DNA of 64,000 bases from Aquimonas sp964586455 (GTDB lineage: Bacteria; Pseudomonadota; Gammaproteobacteria; Xanthomonadales; Xanthomonadaceae), in the NCBI GenBank assembly GCA_964586455.1, contig CAZPHV010000023.1, positions 1 through 64,000 on the forward strand, in the 5' to 3' direction. Both the position numbers and the translations under genes were made by a program. Positions within the stretch are counted from its first letter, which is position 1. Each line of letters begins with the position of its first letter. Below the pieces are notes generated by a model that searched no databases, was not told where the DNA came from, and was given only the letters and a program-made list of their open reading frames with translations. This document shows positions 17,016-26,441 of the stretch, in pieces.

Positions 17016-19670
17016 CTACTCAAACCCACTCCGCAACAACCCACGCTCATCCGCCGCATCGATAAACCGCAGCCGCAGCGGGTGGCCGCCGTTGAGCAGT
17101 AGCCCGGCGGGCGGATCGAGGCGCGCTTCGAACTCGATGAACAGCGCTTCCGGCGCGGGCACGCCGCTGAGCGCGATCACCGCGCTCTCGCCCGCGGCCA
17201 GCGCCAGCGCGGTGCTGACGGGCTGGCCGCCGGCATCGGGCGTGCACGCGTCGGGGGTCATGCCGCTGCACGACCACAGCACATCGTCGAGCCCGAGCAG
17301 CAGCGGCAGACGCGCGCCGAGCGCTTGCACGGCGTCCGGCCCGTGGTTGTCGATGTGTACGCGGTATTCCAGTCGTGAGGCCATGGTGTTTCGCGGCGAT
17401 GCGCGCGCGGCGGAGAGCACCAGTTCGGCGCCCGCGCTGGCGGGCGTCACCGCATTGGAGGGCGCAGTCGCCGGGCCGGTGCGCGCGGTGTTGATGGCGG
17501 CCGCCGTGAAGCGATAGGCGGTCTGGTTCTGCAGGCCTTCGATGCGGCAGGGCGCGGCTGCGCAGACGCGGGTGTCGCCGGTGGGAAGAATCTCGATCGC
17601 ATAGCCCGTCAGCGCGCTGCCGCCAGTGTCTGCGGGCGGCGCGAAGCGCAGTTCAGCGGCGCCGTTGGAGGCCACCGCGCGCAGGCCGGTGGGGACACCG
17701 GGCACGCCCGCGGGAATCACGCTGTTCGAAAGCTCCGAGGCCGGCCCGCGGCCGGCGGCATTCACCGCGATCGCGCGGAAGGCGTAGCTGCTTCCGTTCT
17801 GCAGCGCATCGATCTGGCAGGGCGGGGCGCTGCATTCGAGCTCGCGGCCGCCCGGTTCGATCTGCACGACGTAGCCGGAGATCGCACTACTGCCCGATTC
17901 CGCGGGTGGGGTGAATGCAAGCATCGCCGCACCGTCGTCGGCTGTGGCAGTGCCGATCAGCGGTGCGGCCGGTGTGGCCAGGGTGCGGAAGCTCTGCTGG
18001 CTGCCGTAACGCGTGCCGACAGCGTTGCTGGCGTAAGCGCGCACGTAGTACAGGGCGCCGGGCTGCAGGCCGCTCACGGTCGTGGCGTAGGCACCGATGC
18101 CGCTGCCGAGTGCGACCTGGGGGTCGAGCACGGTGGGCGTGCGCACCGTGCTGTACACGAGCCCGCGCTCGCTGACGGCGGCGTCGCCCTCCGCGACCAC
18201 GACACCGCCGAGTTGGGCGCTGGTCTGCGTGATGTTTCCGGGCGGCGCCGTGTCCACCTCGGGCGCACCGGCGGGCGCTGCGGAGCGCAGGCTCTCGCTC
18301 GCCGAGGTGGCGCAGTTGAAGTCGTCGCCCACGTTCACCGTGTACGTACCGACCCCGAGCAGCCCCGTGGTCGCGCCAGTCCCGCCTGCGGGCGACCAGT
18401 TGTAGAAGTAGGGCGGCGTGCCGCCGCTGACGTTGGCGATCAGACGGCCGTCGAAGGCCTGCGGGCTGCTGGTCTCGATGCTCAGGATGCTGTCGATCCG
18501 CAGCTGCGGCGGCTGCGTGAGCACGGTCGAGAGCGACAGGCTTTGTCCGATCGCATCGCTGACCTCCACGCTGTAGCTGCCGGCCGGGCGTCCGGAGATC
18601 TCCACGGCGGTGCTGCCGCCGGGCGACCACAGGTAGCTGTAGGGCGGCACGCCCCCACTGGCGTTCACCCGCAGGCGACCGTTGCTGCCGCCGAAGCAGG
18701 AGACCCCGTTCACTACCGTGATGGTGCCGAACAGCTCCGACGGCGTGCTGAAGCTGCGGGTCTCGCCGTAGACCGTCGCCGCCGGGCTGATCGCGTAGGC
18801 GCGCAGGGCGTAGGTGCTGTTCGGCTCAAGGACTACGGTTTCGGCGAAGCTGCCGGGGCCGCTGCCCATGGCGACGCGCTCATCCTGCAGGGTCGGCGTC
18901 GACTGCGTGTGGCTGAACACCACGCCGCGCTCGCTGACCGCCGTGCTGCCCTCGCTGGTGACCGTGCCGCCCAGCACCGCGGAGCGTGCGCTGACCGAGT
19001 TCGGAATCGCCGTGCTGACCGCGGGCGGTGTCGGTTGGCTGATCACCACGCTGCCTTGCGTGCTGCAGCTGTTGAAGTCGGCCACCGACACGCTGTAGGT
19101 GCCGGCGGCGAGACCGCTCAGGGTCGGGCCGATACCGAACGGCGACCAGAAATAGCTGTAGGGCGCTGTGCCGCCGCTGGCCGTGGCGGTCGCGCTGCCG
19201 TCACTGCCGCCAAAGGTGCTGACATCGGTGCCGACCACGCTCACCAGCAGCTGGGGCGGCTGCGTCACCGTCGCGACGAGGTCCAGGGTGGCGCCCACCG
19301 AATCCGTCACCCGCACGCTGTAGTCACCCGCGGTGAGACCCGTCGCCGTGGCCGCCGTGCCGCCCTGCGGGCTCCAGAAATAGCTGTAAGGCGGCGTGCC
19401 TCCAGTGACCGAGGCCGTGGCGGAGCCGCTGTTGCTGCCGAAACAGTTGGCCGGCGTGCTGCTGACGCTGCCGGACAGCGTCTGCGCCGCGGACAGCGTG
19501 AGCAAGCCCAGCCACATCAGCGCCGCCAGCAGAGCCTGCAGCGCTGGCAGGCGCCTCCGACTGCGCGCGCGGGGCGGAGGCGCGCCAACGTGATCCATGG
19601 ATCGGGTGGAGGGTGGCAGGGGCGGCATGTGGGGCTCCGAGGGCGCGGGCGAGCGCATGGGGCGCTTCAC
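17016..19670 (-). CDS. Large secreted SprB-repeat / fibronectin type III protein
   Basis: An 884-residue protein with a hydrophobic signal (LLAALMWLGLLTLSAAQ). Four or more SprB-type repeats follow, recognisable by ASGGTPPYSYFWSP-like units followed by GTYSVxVxD. Other beta-sandwich segments interleave (SERGVVFS..PNSTYALRAYA), then two or more fibronectin type III domains (GYVVQIEPGG, GYAIEILPTG). A C-terminal domain ends in RGLLRSGFE. SprB repeats occur in surface adhesins. The GFE tail recurs in two other secreted proteins here and may be a sorting or export tag. The start could also be the internal Met at 19598, nearer the signal peptide. It diverges from the protease gene at 19933. Its last 270 or so bases are duplicated at 14968-15245. 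Confidence 0.85.
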   Translation of the reverse strand: MKRPMRSPAPSEPHMPPLPPSTRSMDHVGAPPPRARSRRRLPALQALLAALMWLGLLTLSAAQTLSGSVSSTPANCFGSNSGSATASVTGGTPPYSYFWSPQGGTAATATGLTAGDYSVRVTDSVGATLDLVATVTQPPQLLVSVVGTDVSTFGGSDGSATATASGGTAPYSYFWSPFGIGPTLSGLAAGTYSVSVADFNSCSTQGSVVISQPTPPAVSTAIPNSVSARSAVLGGTVTSEGSTAVSERGVVFSHTQSTPTLQDERVAMGSGPGSFAETVVLEPNSTYALRAYAISPAATVYGETRSFSTPSELFGTITVVNGVSCFGGSNGRLRVNASGGVPPYSYLWSPGGSTAVEISGRPAGSYSVEVSDAIGQSLSLSTVLTQPPQLRIDSILSIETSSPQAFDGRLIANVSGGTPPYFYNWSPAGGTGATTGLLGVGTYTVNVGDDFNCATSASESLRSAAPAGAPEVDTAPPGNITQTSAQLGGVVVAEGDAAVSERGLVYSTVRTPTVLDPQVALGSGIGAYATTVSGLQPGALYYVRAYASNAVGTRYGSQQSFRTLATPAAPLIGTATADDGAAMLAFTPPAESGSSAISGYVVQIEPGGRELECSAPPCQIDALQNGSSYAFRAIAVNAAGRGPASELSNSVIPAGVPGVPTGLRAVASNGAAELRFAPPADTGGSALTGYAIEILPTGDTRVCAAAPCRIEGLQNQTAYRFTAAAINTARTGPATAPSNAVTPASAGAELVLSAARASPRNTMASRLEYRVHIDNHGPDAVQALGARLPLLLGLDDVLWSCSGMTPDACTPDAGGQPVSTALALAAGESAVIALSGVPAPEALFIEFEARLDPPAGLLLNGGHPLRLRFIDAADERGLLRSGFE

Positions 19671-19740
19671 CGCGAAAAACCTGGCGCAGGATAGCGGCGG
19701 CGTCCCTCACCGATCGAGTACCAGGGTCGCCGAGTAACGG

Positions 19741-19792
19741 GGCCGGGTTCAACTTGCATGAGCCAGGAAATGAACAAGACCCCTTTCGCTCA
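19741..19792. repeat. Dispersed 50-base repeat related to 7898-7947
   Basis: The segment shares TTCA...CATGAG...GGAAA.G...GACC.CTTTCGC with 7898-7947, matching at about two-thirds of positions when aligned by eye. Both copies lie between genes. It resembles terminal sequences of REP/RAYT-type elements, but no transposase gene is present. Confidence 0.4.
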
Positions 19793-19932
19793 CGCAGATT
19801 CGGGAGCTCGCGGCGCGGAGGGGGGGCGGCGGTGGACGGACGCACGCCGCGGTCCCAGGCTGAGACGTCTGCGCCATACGCCGGGGGTATATTCCTGCAG
19901 CGCCCCACCGCAGCCGAGGAGCCTGTCGACCC

Positions 19933-21402
19933 ATGCGCCATGCCAAACGCTTTGCCGCCTTCGGGCTGATCGCCTGCATTCCCCTTGCGGGCTTTGCGGC
20001 CGGCCCTGTCGATTCGAGCGCGGTGCGTCATGCCCCTGGCGAGTTCGCCAAGACGCAGCCGGCGGCCGTGGAGGTCTGGCGTGTGCCGTCATCGTCTGTT
20101 AGCAAGGCCGCGCGCATCACCTACGCCGCGCCGCATCCGGAAGAAATCCAGGCTTTGCATCGGCGGAATGCCGACGGCGCGTTCAAGCGCGTGCAGATCG
20201 GCCTGGCGCGCGCGCTTGCGCCTGAGGGCCAGGCGCTGGCTGCCCAGTGGACGGAGGCGGGCGGTGGCGATCGCGTGGCTCAGGTGGAGGTGCGCTCGGA
20301 GGGCGCCGCTGCGCTGCGCGTGGGGCTCGATGTTGCGGGTTTGGATCCGGCGATCGAGCTGCGCTTTGGCGGCTCGCGCAGCCCGGAGCGGCCGCGGGCC
20401 AGCACCACGGTGGCCGAGGCGCAGCGCCTGCTCGGCGATGACGGCCTCTACTGGACACCCAGCACCGATGGTGAGGTGCAGCGCATCGAGGTGATCGTTC
20501 CCGCCGGGGCTGCGGCGCCGGCTTCGCTCTCGCTCCTGCGCTTGAGCCACGAGATCGTGGACAGCCGGACGCCGTATCGCCTGCCGCAGAAAATGGGCGA
20601 GTCCGGCGCCTGCAACGTCGACGTGGTCTGTCGCCTGAACGAGCTGGGCCCCAACTTCGCCAACGCGCGCCATGCCGTCGCGCACATGCGCTTCGTGGTC
20701 GGCAGCAGCACCTTCATCTGCACGGGAACCCTGGTGGCAGACAACGATCCGGCCACCCAGGTGGCGCTGTTCCACAGCGCCAATCACTGCTTCTCTTCCA
20801 ACACGAGCCTGCCCCCTGTTGCCTCGCAGATCCAGGCCGTCGCCAACACGCTCAACACGTTCTGGAACTACGAAGCCACCACCTGCAACGGCAACGTGTC
20901 GGCGATGCAGACCCAACTCGCAGGCGGCGCCACCTACCTCGGCTCGGACCACCGCACCGACGGCATGCTGCTGCGCTTGAACCAGTCGGCGCCCGCCATC
21001 GCCTTCTTCGCCGGCTGGAACGCGCAGCCCCTGTCCAGCAACAGCGCCGTCACGGCCATTCACCATCCCTCGGGCGACGCCCGCATGGTCTCGACCGGCC
21101 AGAAGCTTTCGGAAGATGCGGACAACCATGAGGTGGGCTGGCTGAGTGGAACCACGGAGGGTGGCAGCAGCGGCTCCGGCCTGTTCACCATCGCGGCCAG
21201 CGGTGCCTACGAACTGCGCGGCGGCCTGTACGGCGGCGCCGCCAGCTGCGCGAACACCGGCAACCTGGGCAATGCCGGCAATCGCGATTACTACTCGCGC
21301 CTCGATAAGGACTTCGCCTGGATGGCCCCTTGGCTCGCGCCCCGCCCGGACCTGTTCGCAAACGGCTTCGAGGCCGCGGCCGCGGCCGGCGCTTCCCCCT
21401 GA
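19933..21402 (+). CDS. Secreted trypsin-fold serine protease, lysyl-endopeptidase-like
   Basis: A 489-residue preproprotein with a signal peptide (FAAFGLIACIPLAGFAAG), a propeptide-like region of about 210 residues, and an S1-type protease domain. The catalytic triad is visible: His285 in SANHCF, Asp343 in HRTDGMLLRL and Ser413 in GGSSGSG. The motif spacing and paired cysteines (ACNVDVVCRL, FICTGTLVADN, TTCNGN) resemble Achromobacter/Lysobacter lysyl endopeptidase, which cleaves after lysine. The C-terminus reads DLFANGFE followed by an Ala-rich tail, the same GFE element seen in two other secreted proteins here. Likely exported by Sec and then type II secretion. Transcribed divergently from the SprB protein gene. 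Confidence 0.88.
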   Translation: MRHAKRFAAFGLIACIPLAGFAAGPVDSSAVRHAPGEFAKTQPAAVEVWRVPSSSVSKAARITYAAPHPEEIQALHRRNADGAFKRVQIGLARALAPEGQALAAQWTEAGGGDRVAQVEVRSEGAAALRVGLDVAGLDPAIELRFGGSRSPERPRASTTVAEAQRLLGDDGLYWTPSTDGEVQRIEVIVPAGAAAPASLSLLRLSHEIVDSRTPYRLPQKMGESGACNVDVVCRLNELGPNFANARHAVAHMRFVVGSSTFICTGTLVADNDPATQVALFHSANHCFSSNTSLPPVASQIQAVANTLNTFWNYEATTCNGNVSAMQTQLAGGATYLGSDHRTDGMLLRLNQSAPAIAFFAGWNAQPLSSNSAVTAIHHPSGDARMVSTGQKLSEDADNHEVGWLSGTTEGGSSGSGLFTIAASGAYELRGGLYGGAASCANTGNLGNAGNRDYYSRLDKDFAWMAPWLAPRPDLFANGFEAAAAAGASP

Positions 21403-21825
21403 GTTTATGCGGCCCCTCTCCGGGGGTGAGAATCAGAAGGGGCGGACATCACCATCGCGCTGCCGTTTGCGATAGGCCGGTTCCGCCGCTCGGCTGCTGT
21501 GCGCTTGGGCCACGCAGTGCGGTAGGAGGATCACGATCGAGCACACCGCGATGCCGGAAGACGAGTCCCTCCGGCGCGTGGTGGGCGAAGAAGTGCTCAT
21601 CGACCTGCCGGATGCCGTTCTCAAGTTCCCCAGGATGATGCTTCCGGTGTCCGAGGCGCTGCCGGTGAACGAGCTGCGTTGGTGGCGGCAAGTCTATGCT
21701 CACCTCAATGGGGGGAGGCCGGATCAGGGGAGAGCTTACCCATGCGTGCCATGCCCCAAGCATGTGCTTGGCGATGGTTTTTCGAGCATGCTTAATCGTT
21801 ACAACACGGAACAGGACTGAGCTTT
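21403..21825. other. Gene-free spacer after the protease gene
   Basis: No convincing gene is seen. A plus-strand frame at 21551-21820 and a minus-strand frame at 21449-21763 are open but lack a ribosome site, domain or coherent composition. A short palindrome, CAAGCATGTGCTTG, lies near 21758-21772, with CATGCTT about 20 bases further on. Confidence 0.5.
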
Positions 21826-22296
21826 ATGCCAAGAATCCCCTTCAAGCTGACTCAGAAGATTTCTTCCATCGGGTTTCTCATGGTCGCTGCCGTCGCGCTG
21901 CCGGGATGTTCGGCGTATGAGACGTATCGCTCAGTGCCGGTCGTGGAGCGGGAGTTCTTCGTTCCAGCCGCCGACGTCATGGATCGAGTCGAGCGCGCGG
22001 CCAGGGCCTGCTGGAACGAGAAGCGCGCCCTGGCTGTCGACACGATCGAGATCCGGAGATACGACATCGGCGTGGGCGGCACCTCCCTTCAGATTGCACC
22101 CAAGGTGGCCAAGCCGGGATTCGCGAGCGCATTCCTCACGGTGCGCGTGGTGTCGTCGACAGCCAGCCTGAGCTTCGTGACGATCGAGGAAGCGCAGACC
22201 GTCTACCCGGACAGCTTTCGCGGGTTCGCACCCACGGTTGAAGGATGGATCGAAGGGCGTCTCGAGTGCGGAGGGCGGGTGCCTGGCAGAACCTGA
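21826..22296 (+). CDS. Small lipoprotein, 156 residues
   Basis: A lipoprotein with signal and lipobox LPGC (FLMVAAVALPGC). The mature part begins YETYRSVPVVEREFFVPAADVMDRVERAARACW, a pattern of a short beta strand and amphipathic helix similar in layout to the lipoprotein at 23384. No enzyme motif. The C-terminal segment (VEGWIEGRLECGG) also parallels VERWIKESYEKC in that protein, so the two may be distant paralogues. The gene stands alone, with 420 bases of spacer upstream. Confidence 0.75.
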   Translation: MPRIPFKLTQKISSIGFLMVAAVALPGCSAYETYRSVPVVEREFFVPAADVMDRVERAARACWNEKRALAVDTIEIRRYDIGVGGTSLQIAPKVAKPGFASAFLTVRVVSSTASLSFVTIEEAQTVYPDSFRGFAPTVEGWIEGRLECGGRVPGRT

Positions 22297-22834
22297 GGGA
22301 AACCGCCTACGCGTCGGCGGTATCGTGCCGGTTGACGAATCCGGCAGTGAGTTTCAGATCAGTGGCTCACCGGGGGGCGTGGGTTCGATGTCGTGTCGCG
22401 TTGGTGGGTGCTGGCGCGGGACAGCGCGACTTTCGCGGCGGTCGGTGCGCGACACGCGCACCCTACGAGGCCAGGCGGTGCCTCGGGTTTGGGCGGCGGG
22501 CTGATCGTCGCCGAAGGGCGCTCCGCCGACGCATCGAGTGTCGCGGCGCATACGCTTCGCCGTCAGCGCCAAGATGCGCGAAGCACGGCGCGCCGTCGTC
22601 GATCATCTGGCAGGCCGCAGCGCGCGCGGCGCGCATGAATGCCTGCGATGCGCACCCGCTGTGGATGGAACCCGGTAGGGCGCGCCGCGACGTAACCCAT
22701 CGGGTACGGTGCGCCTTCGGCGTATCCCATCCGGTAGGGTGCGCCTGCGGCGCACCAAGGCACTCGCGGCGCATTCCGTGGTGCCGCGCTCGCCCATACC
22801 CGACCGAGATGAACCCTTCTTCTGGAGTGTCTGG
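22297..22834. repeat. Spacer with GTAGGGTGCGC palindromic repeats
   Basis: Several copies of a palindromic family lie here. A GGTGCGC..GCGCACCCTAC hairpin falls near 22444-22466. GGTAGGGCGCGCC lies near 22674-22686, GGTACGGTGCGCC near 22702-22714, and a complete GGTAGGGTGCGCC TGC GGCGCACC hairpin near 22732-22757. No gene is supported; the open frames through it are Arg/Ala-rich repeat translations. Confidence 0.6.
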
Positions 22835-23275
22835 ATGAATCGCATGACTTCTTGCGGCAGGTCCTCGCTGATCGCCGTGGCCCTCGTTCTGTCGAGCGCC
22901 GCGTGCACAGGTAGCGAGCACGAGTCGGCCAACGCCCCTGCAAGCGCTCCCCGCGGCGAATACCACGGCGAGATCTGGTCCGACGGCATGTACCCATCCG
23001 TCACCGAGTTCTACGGTGAAACCCGCGACGGCCGCGATGGCGTCTATCGGTTCGAGTACGGCGACGACGTGGAAGAAGGCGTGCTGTTGAACTGCAAACC
23101 CCTCAAGGCTCAGGAATTCCGCTGCGGCTGGAAGGATCGCTGGGGCTCAGGCCAGCTCGACCTGAAGTTCACTTCCGACTTCAATGCCTTCACCGGCGTC
23201 TGGAGCGATGAGAGCAACCCGCCGTCGCTGGGTTTGCGCTGGCATGGAGCTCGCCAGCCGCAGCCAGGAGAGTAG
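22835..23275 (+). CDS. Small lipoprotein, 146 residues
   Basis: A lipoprotein with a signal ending in lipobox SAAC. The mature protein has a Ser/Ala/Pro linker and then a compact beta-rich domain: YHGEIWSDGMYPSVTEFYGE, YRFEYGDDVEEGVLLNC, FTGVWSDE. It contains one cysteine pair that could form a disulfide. Family not recognised. ATG 22835 is supported by GGAG 7 bases upstream. It belongs to the run of lipoproteins from 21.8 to 29.3 kb. Confidence 0.75.
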   Translation: MNRMTSCGRSSLIAVALVLSSAACTGSEHESANAPASAPRGEYHGEIWSDGMYPSVTEFYGETRDGRDGVYRFEYGDDVEEGVLLNCKPLKAQEFRCGWKDRWGSGQLDLKFTSDFNAFTGVWSDESNPPSLGLRWHGARQPQPGE

Positions 23276-23383
23276 AGCCCCGTCGGGTGCCTACCGCAGG
23301 GGGCCGCGCCGTGATTCCCCCGCATCAACCCCCAACCCACCTTTGCGCCTTGCCGCGCAAGCATTCCCCTTCGAGAGGTGCCT

Positions 23384-23812
23384 GTGAGCTACCGAATCCT
23401 GTTGCCGATGACCCTGGCCTTCGCCCTGGCGGGTTGCATGGGCGGCACCGCCGCGCTGCGCGAGAAGCCTGCTGGCGTCTACACATTTGAAGTCGAGGGC
23501 GCGCTGGCCGACGTGGCCAACGCGATCCACACGCAGGCGCGTCGCTGCTACAGCGGCGGGACCTACATGCCCAGCGGCGTGCAGACCTCGCAGACGCAGG
23601 CCAGCCTGCAGTTGGACGAGGCCAGCGGCCGCGCGCAGATCGACGTGACCCTGCACGGCGCACTGGGCCCACAGACATGGCTGCTGATGGATCTGCGGCA
23701 GATCGAGTCGGCGCGGACCGGCGTCGAAGTGCTGTACTCCCGCAGCGGCTACGAGCGCCGCGCGAAGGCGGTGGAGCGCTGGATCAAGGAGAGCTACGAA
23801 AAGTGCAGGTGA
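23384..23812 (+). CDS. Small lipoprotein, 142 residues
   Basis: A lipoprotein with lipobox LAGC. GTG 23384 is used because AGAGG lies 5 bases upstream; GTG 23378 is the alternative. The mature domain begins with YTFEVEGALADVANAIHTQARRCY and ends with RRAKAVERWIKESYEKC, giving one cysteine early and one at the end that could pair. It resembles the 21826 lipoprotein in layout, though identity is low. Function unknown. Confidence 0.75.
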   Translation: MSYRILLPMTLAFALAGCMGGTAALREKPAGVYTFEVEGALADVANAIHTQARRCYSGGTYMPSGVQTSQTQASLQLDEASGRAQIDVTLHGALGPQTWLLMDLRQIESARTGVEVLYSRSGYERRAKAVERWIKESYEKCR

Positions 23813-23875
23813 GTCATGGCCGCGTGTTTGGCCGACTGCGTGCGGTCCTGCCCATGACGACATGAGTAGGCGCCG

Positions 23876-24355
23876 ATGATCGAAACCACGGCTCAACTTT
23901 CGCGCAGCCCCGAGTCGCTGCGCGCGCGGATCAACGCCATCGCCAGGCCGCGTCGCGGTGGTCTGCACTCACCACACAATGCGCTCAAGCATCACGAGGA
24001 TGATCCCCAAAAGCCGTACTGGGGACATTGGCAAGAGTCGCGATTCAGCCTGCGCCCGCAGCAACGATTGCGTTGGACGAATCTGCACCTGTGGTTGACG
24101 CAGTTCGATGGCGAGGTGCGCCTTTCGGCTACGCGAAGCGAGTTGTGGATCCGAGCCGGTTTTGGCACCTACGCCACGACGATCTACCTCATCCTGCTGA
24201 GCTTGCTGCTATTCACAGCGATCGCCTGGATGCTGCACGACCCGCTCGCGGCCTGTATTCCATTGGGGCTTGCTGCCGCGCTCGTGTATGGGTTGCGAGC
24301 GCAGCTGCGTTGTGGTCTGGCCAAGCTCAATGCTGAGCTTGATCAAGATGCATGA
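23876..24355 (+). CDS. Membrane protein with two helices, 159 residues
   Basis: The first 95 residues are polar, with an Arg-rich N-terminus and WGHWQESRFSLRPQQRLRW. Two adjacent membrane helices follow (TIYLILLSLLLFTAIAWML and an Ala/Leu-rich segment), with a short polar tail. No signal peptide and no known family. It starts 63 bases after the lipoprotein gene, on the same strand. Confidence 0.65.
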   Translation: MIETTAQLSRSPESLRARINAIARPRRGGLHSPHNALKHHEDDPQKPYWGHWQESRFSLRPQQRLRWTNLHLWLTQFDGEVRLSATRSELWIRAGFGTYATTIYLILLSLLLFTAIAWMLHDPLAACIPLGLAAALVYGLRAQLRCGLAKLNAELDQDA

Positions 24356-24385
24356 GACCGGCGGTGGCGACTCTCGAATGAGCCG

Positions 24386-24883
24386 GTGGCATCCTTCGCC
24401 ACGGCGGGCATCCTCGTGCTCGATAGGCAGCGCGCCCGCGTGACGCTCTACTTGCGATCAATGCTCGCGGCCTACGGCTGGATCTGCGGCCTCTTTCTCG
24501 GCATTCCGGCGCTGTTGATGTCGATCGCAGTCCCGCAGGCGGTGATCGGAATCCTCATTACATCCATCAGCTTTGTGGTGCCCTGCCTGCTCACTGGCGC
24601 GTTGCTGTGTGAGTGGGCTGGGCGTGAGCTTTCCACCAGCAAGCGTCGTGCCTTCGTGATGGCTGGGCTCAGCCTGGTGGTGGCGGTGCTGGCCGTGCCC
24701 ATGCTCGCTGCCCTGATCGCCCCGCCAACTGCGGGCTGGTCGAGCGGAGTGTTCGAGATCGGCTTCGCGTACGTGCTGATGATGCTGTTCTTCGGTGCGG
24801 GGCCGGCAGCGCTCGCCGCTGTGTTGTTCATCGGTGGTGTGGAGCGCGCGACCGGCAACATCGTGGGCGACCCGTCCACGTAG
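24386..24883 (+). CDS. Four-helix membrane protein, 165 residues
   Basis: Four hydrophobic helices with short loops (AAYGWICGLFLGIPALLMSIAVP, a second Ile/Val-rich helix, one around VVAVLAVPMLAAL, and a last helix through FFGAGPAALAAVLF), ending in GGVERATGNIVGDPST. GTG 24386 is a weak start; ATG 24461 would lose 25 residues but keep all helices. Its sequence is clearly related to the decayed gene at 41581-42121 (shared GLF..PxL, TGALLCEWAGRE / AALLCDGTGRK, GGVERA). Function unknown; an immunity-type membrane protein is one possibility. Confidence 0.65.
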   Translation: MASFATAGILVLDRQRARVTLYLRSMLAAYGWICGLFLGIPALLMSIAVPQAVIGILITSISFVVPCLLTGALLCEWAGRELSTSKRRAFVMAGLSLVVAVLAVPMLAALIAPPTAGWSSGVFEIGFAYVLMMLFFGAGPAALAAVLFIGGVERATGNIVGDPST

Positions 24884-25100
24884 GTGGCTGCGGCAACGCC
24901 TGCAACTCATTCGGAGGGCTGCTGCGCCTCGGTCTGAGCCTGAGCCCGTCCGAGCACTGCTTGAAGTGCGTAGGCTGCTTGAAGCGGCGGAGCCCCGATT
25001 AAAATGCGCTCCAAGTGCCGCCGGGATCCTTCAACCCGCGCGCCCTCGCCAGGGCAGATTGGCTCTCATCTTCCGTCGATGCGTTTGGGAAACTCTCTGC

Positions 25101-26162
25101 ATGTCCGACTTCTTTTCCGGAAGGGTACTTACCGCGGCTACACCCGAAGCTCGCGTGCAAGCATTCATTGCCGACTTCGCCAGACTGCATGCCGCTTCGG
25201 CGGAGGTCCGTCATGACGGAGACTTCGACGCATGGCGCGCAAGGATCTCCCGCCTCGACGCGGCACATTTCGTCGCGCAAGCGCGCAGCGGCCTGGACGC
25301 AGTGATGGGCGACAACCCTTGTCACGACACGGGTACCGGAGTGTTGGTACGTCGCGAGCGCAACGGTCGTGAGGCAGCTATCGAGACGCATGTTGCCGAG
25401 GCATACCTTGAGCACTACTTCGTGTACGACTTGCGTGAAGTCGAAGGTGATTGGCGCATCGTGCGGTTGCGCACCTACCTGGACTCGGCCGAAGCGCCCT
25501 TCATGACGGCGCACGAACACTCGAGACTCACGCGCCACTGCAACCGCGCGCTGCGCGGGTTGCCCAGGTGCGAAGCTGCGTTGGATGGAGCGACACTCTT
25601 CGCTGAAGGTCGCATCGCCGAACTCAATGGCAGAAGAAGTCCGGTAGAAGTACGGAACGTTGGCACTCTAAATGTCAGCAGCGGAATTCTGATTGTCGGC
25701 GATCTGGGCTACGGCTCCTCGATGCTGGCGCCGCTCGACCGGCGCATTGCGCCAGGTTTGTACCCAGTTGAGATCTCGTTGGCCTTCGAGCGTGTGGCCG
25801 CTTTGCGCATGAAGGTTTCTGAGCAGGCCGTCGTCAGCTGGCACCCCGCGGACGCGGGCGAGGAAGGACATGTGGTGGTTGTCGATGCCGGCAACGTCTT
25901 CATCAGTGACGTGGAAGCCCTGTTGCAGGTCACCTGTCGTCGCAAGGAGCAGCAGTTCGAAAGGCTCGCTACGGCGAACGATCCGGCTGCAGCGCTGATG
26001 CTCCACATGACTCACCCGGATGACGTGGTCATCTCCATGTCGGGTTTTGGCGACGGTGCGTATCCGGTCTACTGGGGCGTTGACGCCACCGGTGAGCCGG
26101 CGGTACTGCTGGTCGACATGCTCGTCCTCACGGAACTCGATGACGGCGACCCTGAAGTTTAG
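25101..26162 (+). CDS. DUF4241-like protein (copy 2)
   Basis: A 353-residue paralogue of the 9738 gene product: the same NTF2-like N-terminal region (TPEARVQAFIADFARLHAAS), a central VGTLNVSSGILIVGDLGYGSS segment and a C-terminal DUF4241 signature (GDGAYPVYWGVDATGEPAVLLVDMLV). The region before TPEARVQ is short and polar (MSDFFSGRVLTAA), so unlike copy 1 it seems to lack a signal peptide; either the start is further upstream or this copy is cytoplasmic. The two copies are diverged across their whole length, with no identical block like that in the TPR lipoprotein pair. Confidence 0.75.
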   Translation: MSDFFSGRVLTAATPEARVQAFIADFARLHAASAEVRHDGDFDAWRARISRLDAAHFVAQARSGLDAVMGDNPCHDTGTGVLVRRERNGREAAIETHVAEAYLEHYFVYDLREVEGDWRIVRLRTYLDSAEAPFMTAHEHSRLTRHCNRALRGLPRCEAALDGATLFAEGRIAELNGRRSPVEVRNVGTLNVSSGILIVGDLGYGSSMLAPLDRRIAPGLYPVEISLAFERVAALRMKVSEQAVVSWHPADAGEEGHVVVVDAGNVFISDVEALLQVTCRRKEQQFERLATANDPAAALMLHMTHPDDVVISMSGFGDGAYPVYWGVDATGEPAVLLVDMLVLTELDDGDPEV

Positions 26163-26441
26163 CGGTGGCGCCCTGAGCATCTACGAGCCTCAGGCGTACA
26201 TTGATGCTTCGAGTCGGGGCGTGTCTGTGCGGATTCCGCGCCGAATGCCGCGACTACGGGCCCGACCTCGAAGCATCGAGCGCACGGGCGATGTGCGGTC
26301 GCGCCATGCTGCCAGGCACAACGCTCGCCTGCGAGCACAGTGGAGCTCCAAGTACGAGTCCACCGCGGCCTACGACGGCATCATCCTCTGGCGCTACAGC
26401 CCGGACCTCGCGTGGGCGACGGGCAACCGAGAGCAACGTTG

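Noticed and set aside
18213..19694. A 493-codon plus-strand frame
   Set aside because: Antisense to the SprB-repeat gene; its Arg/Ala/Val-rich repeats mirror the repeats of the real gene.
21449..21820. Possible transposase remnant in overlapping frames
   Set aside because: No catalytic motif or terminal repeat could be recognised and the frames lack coherent composition.
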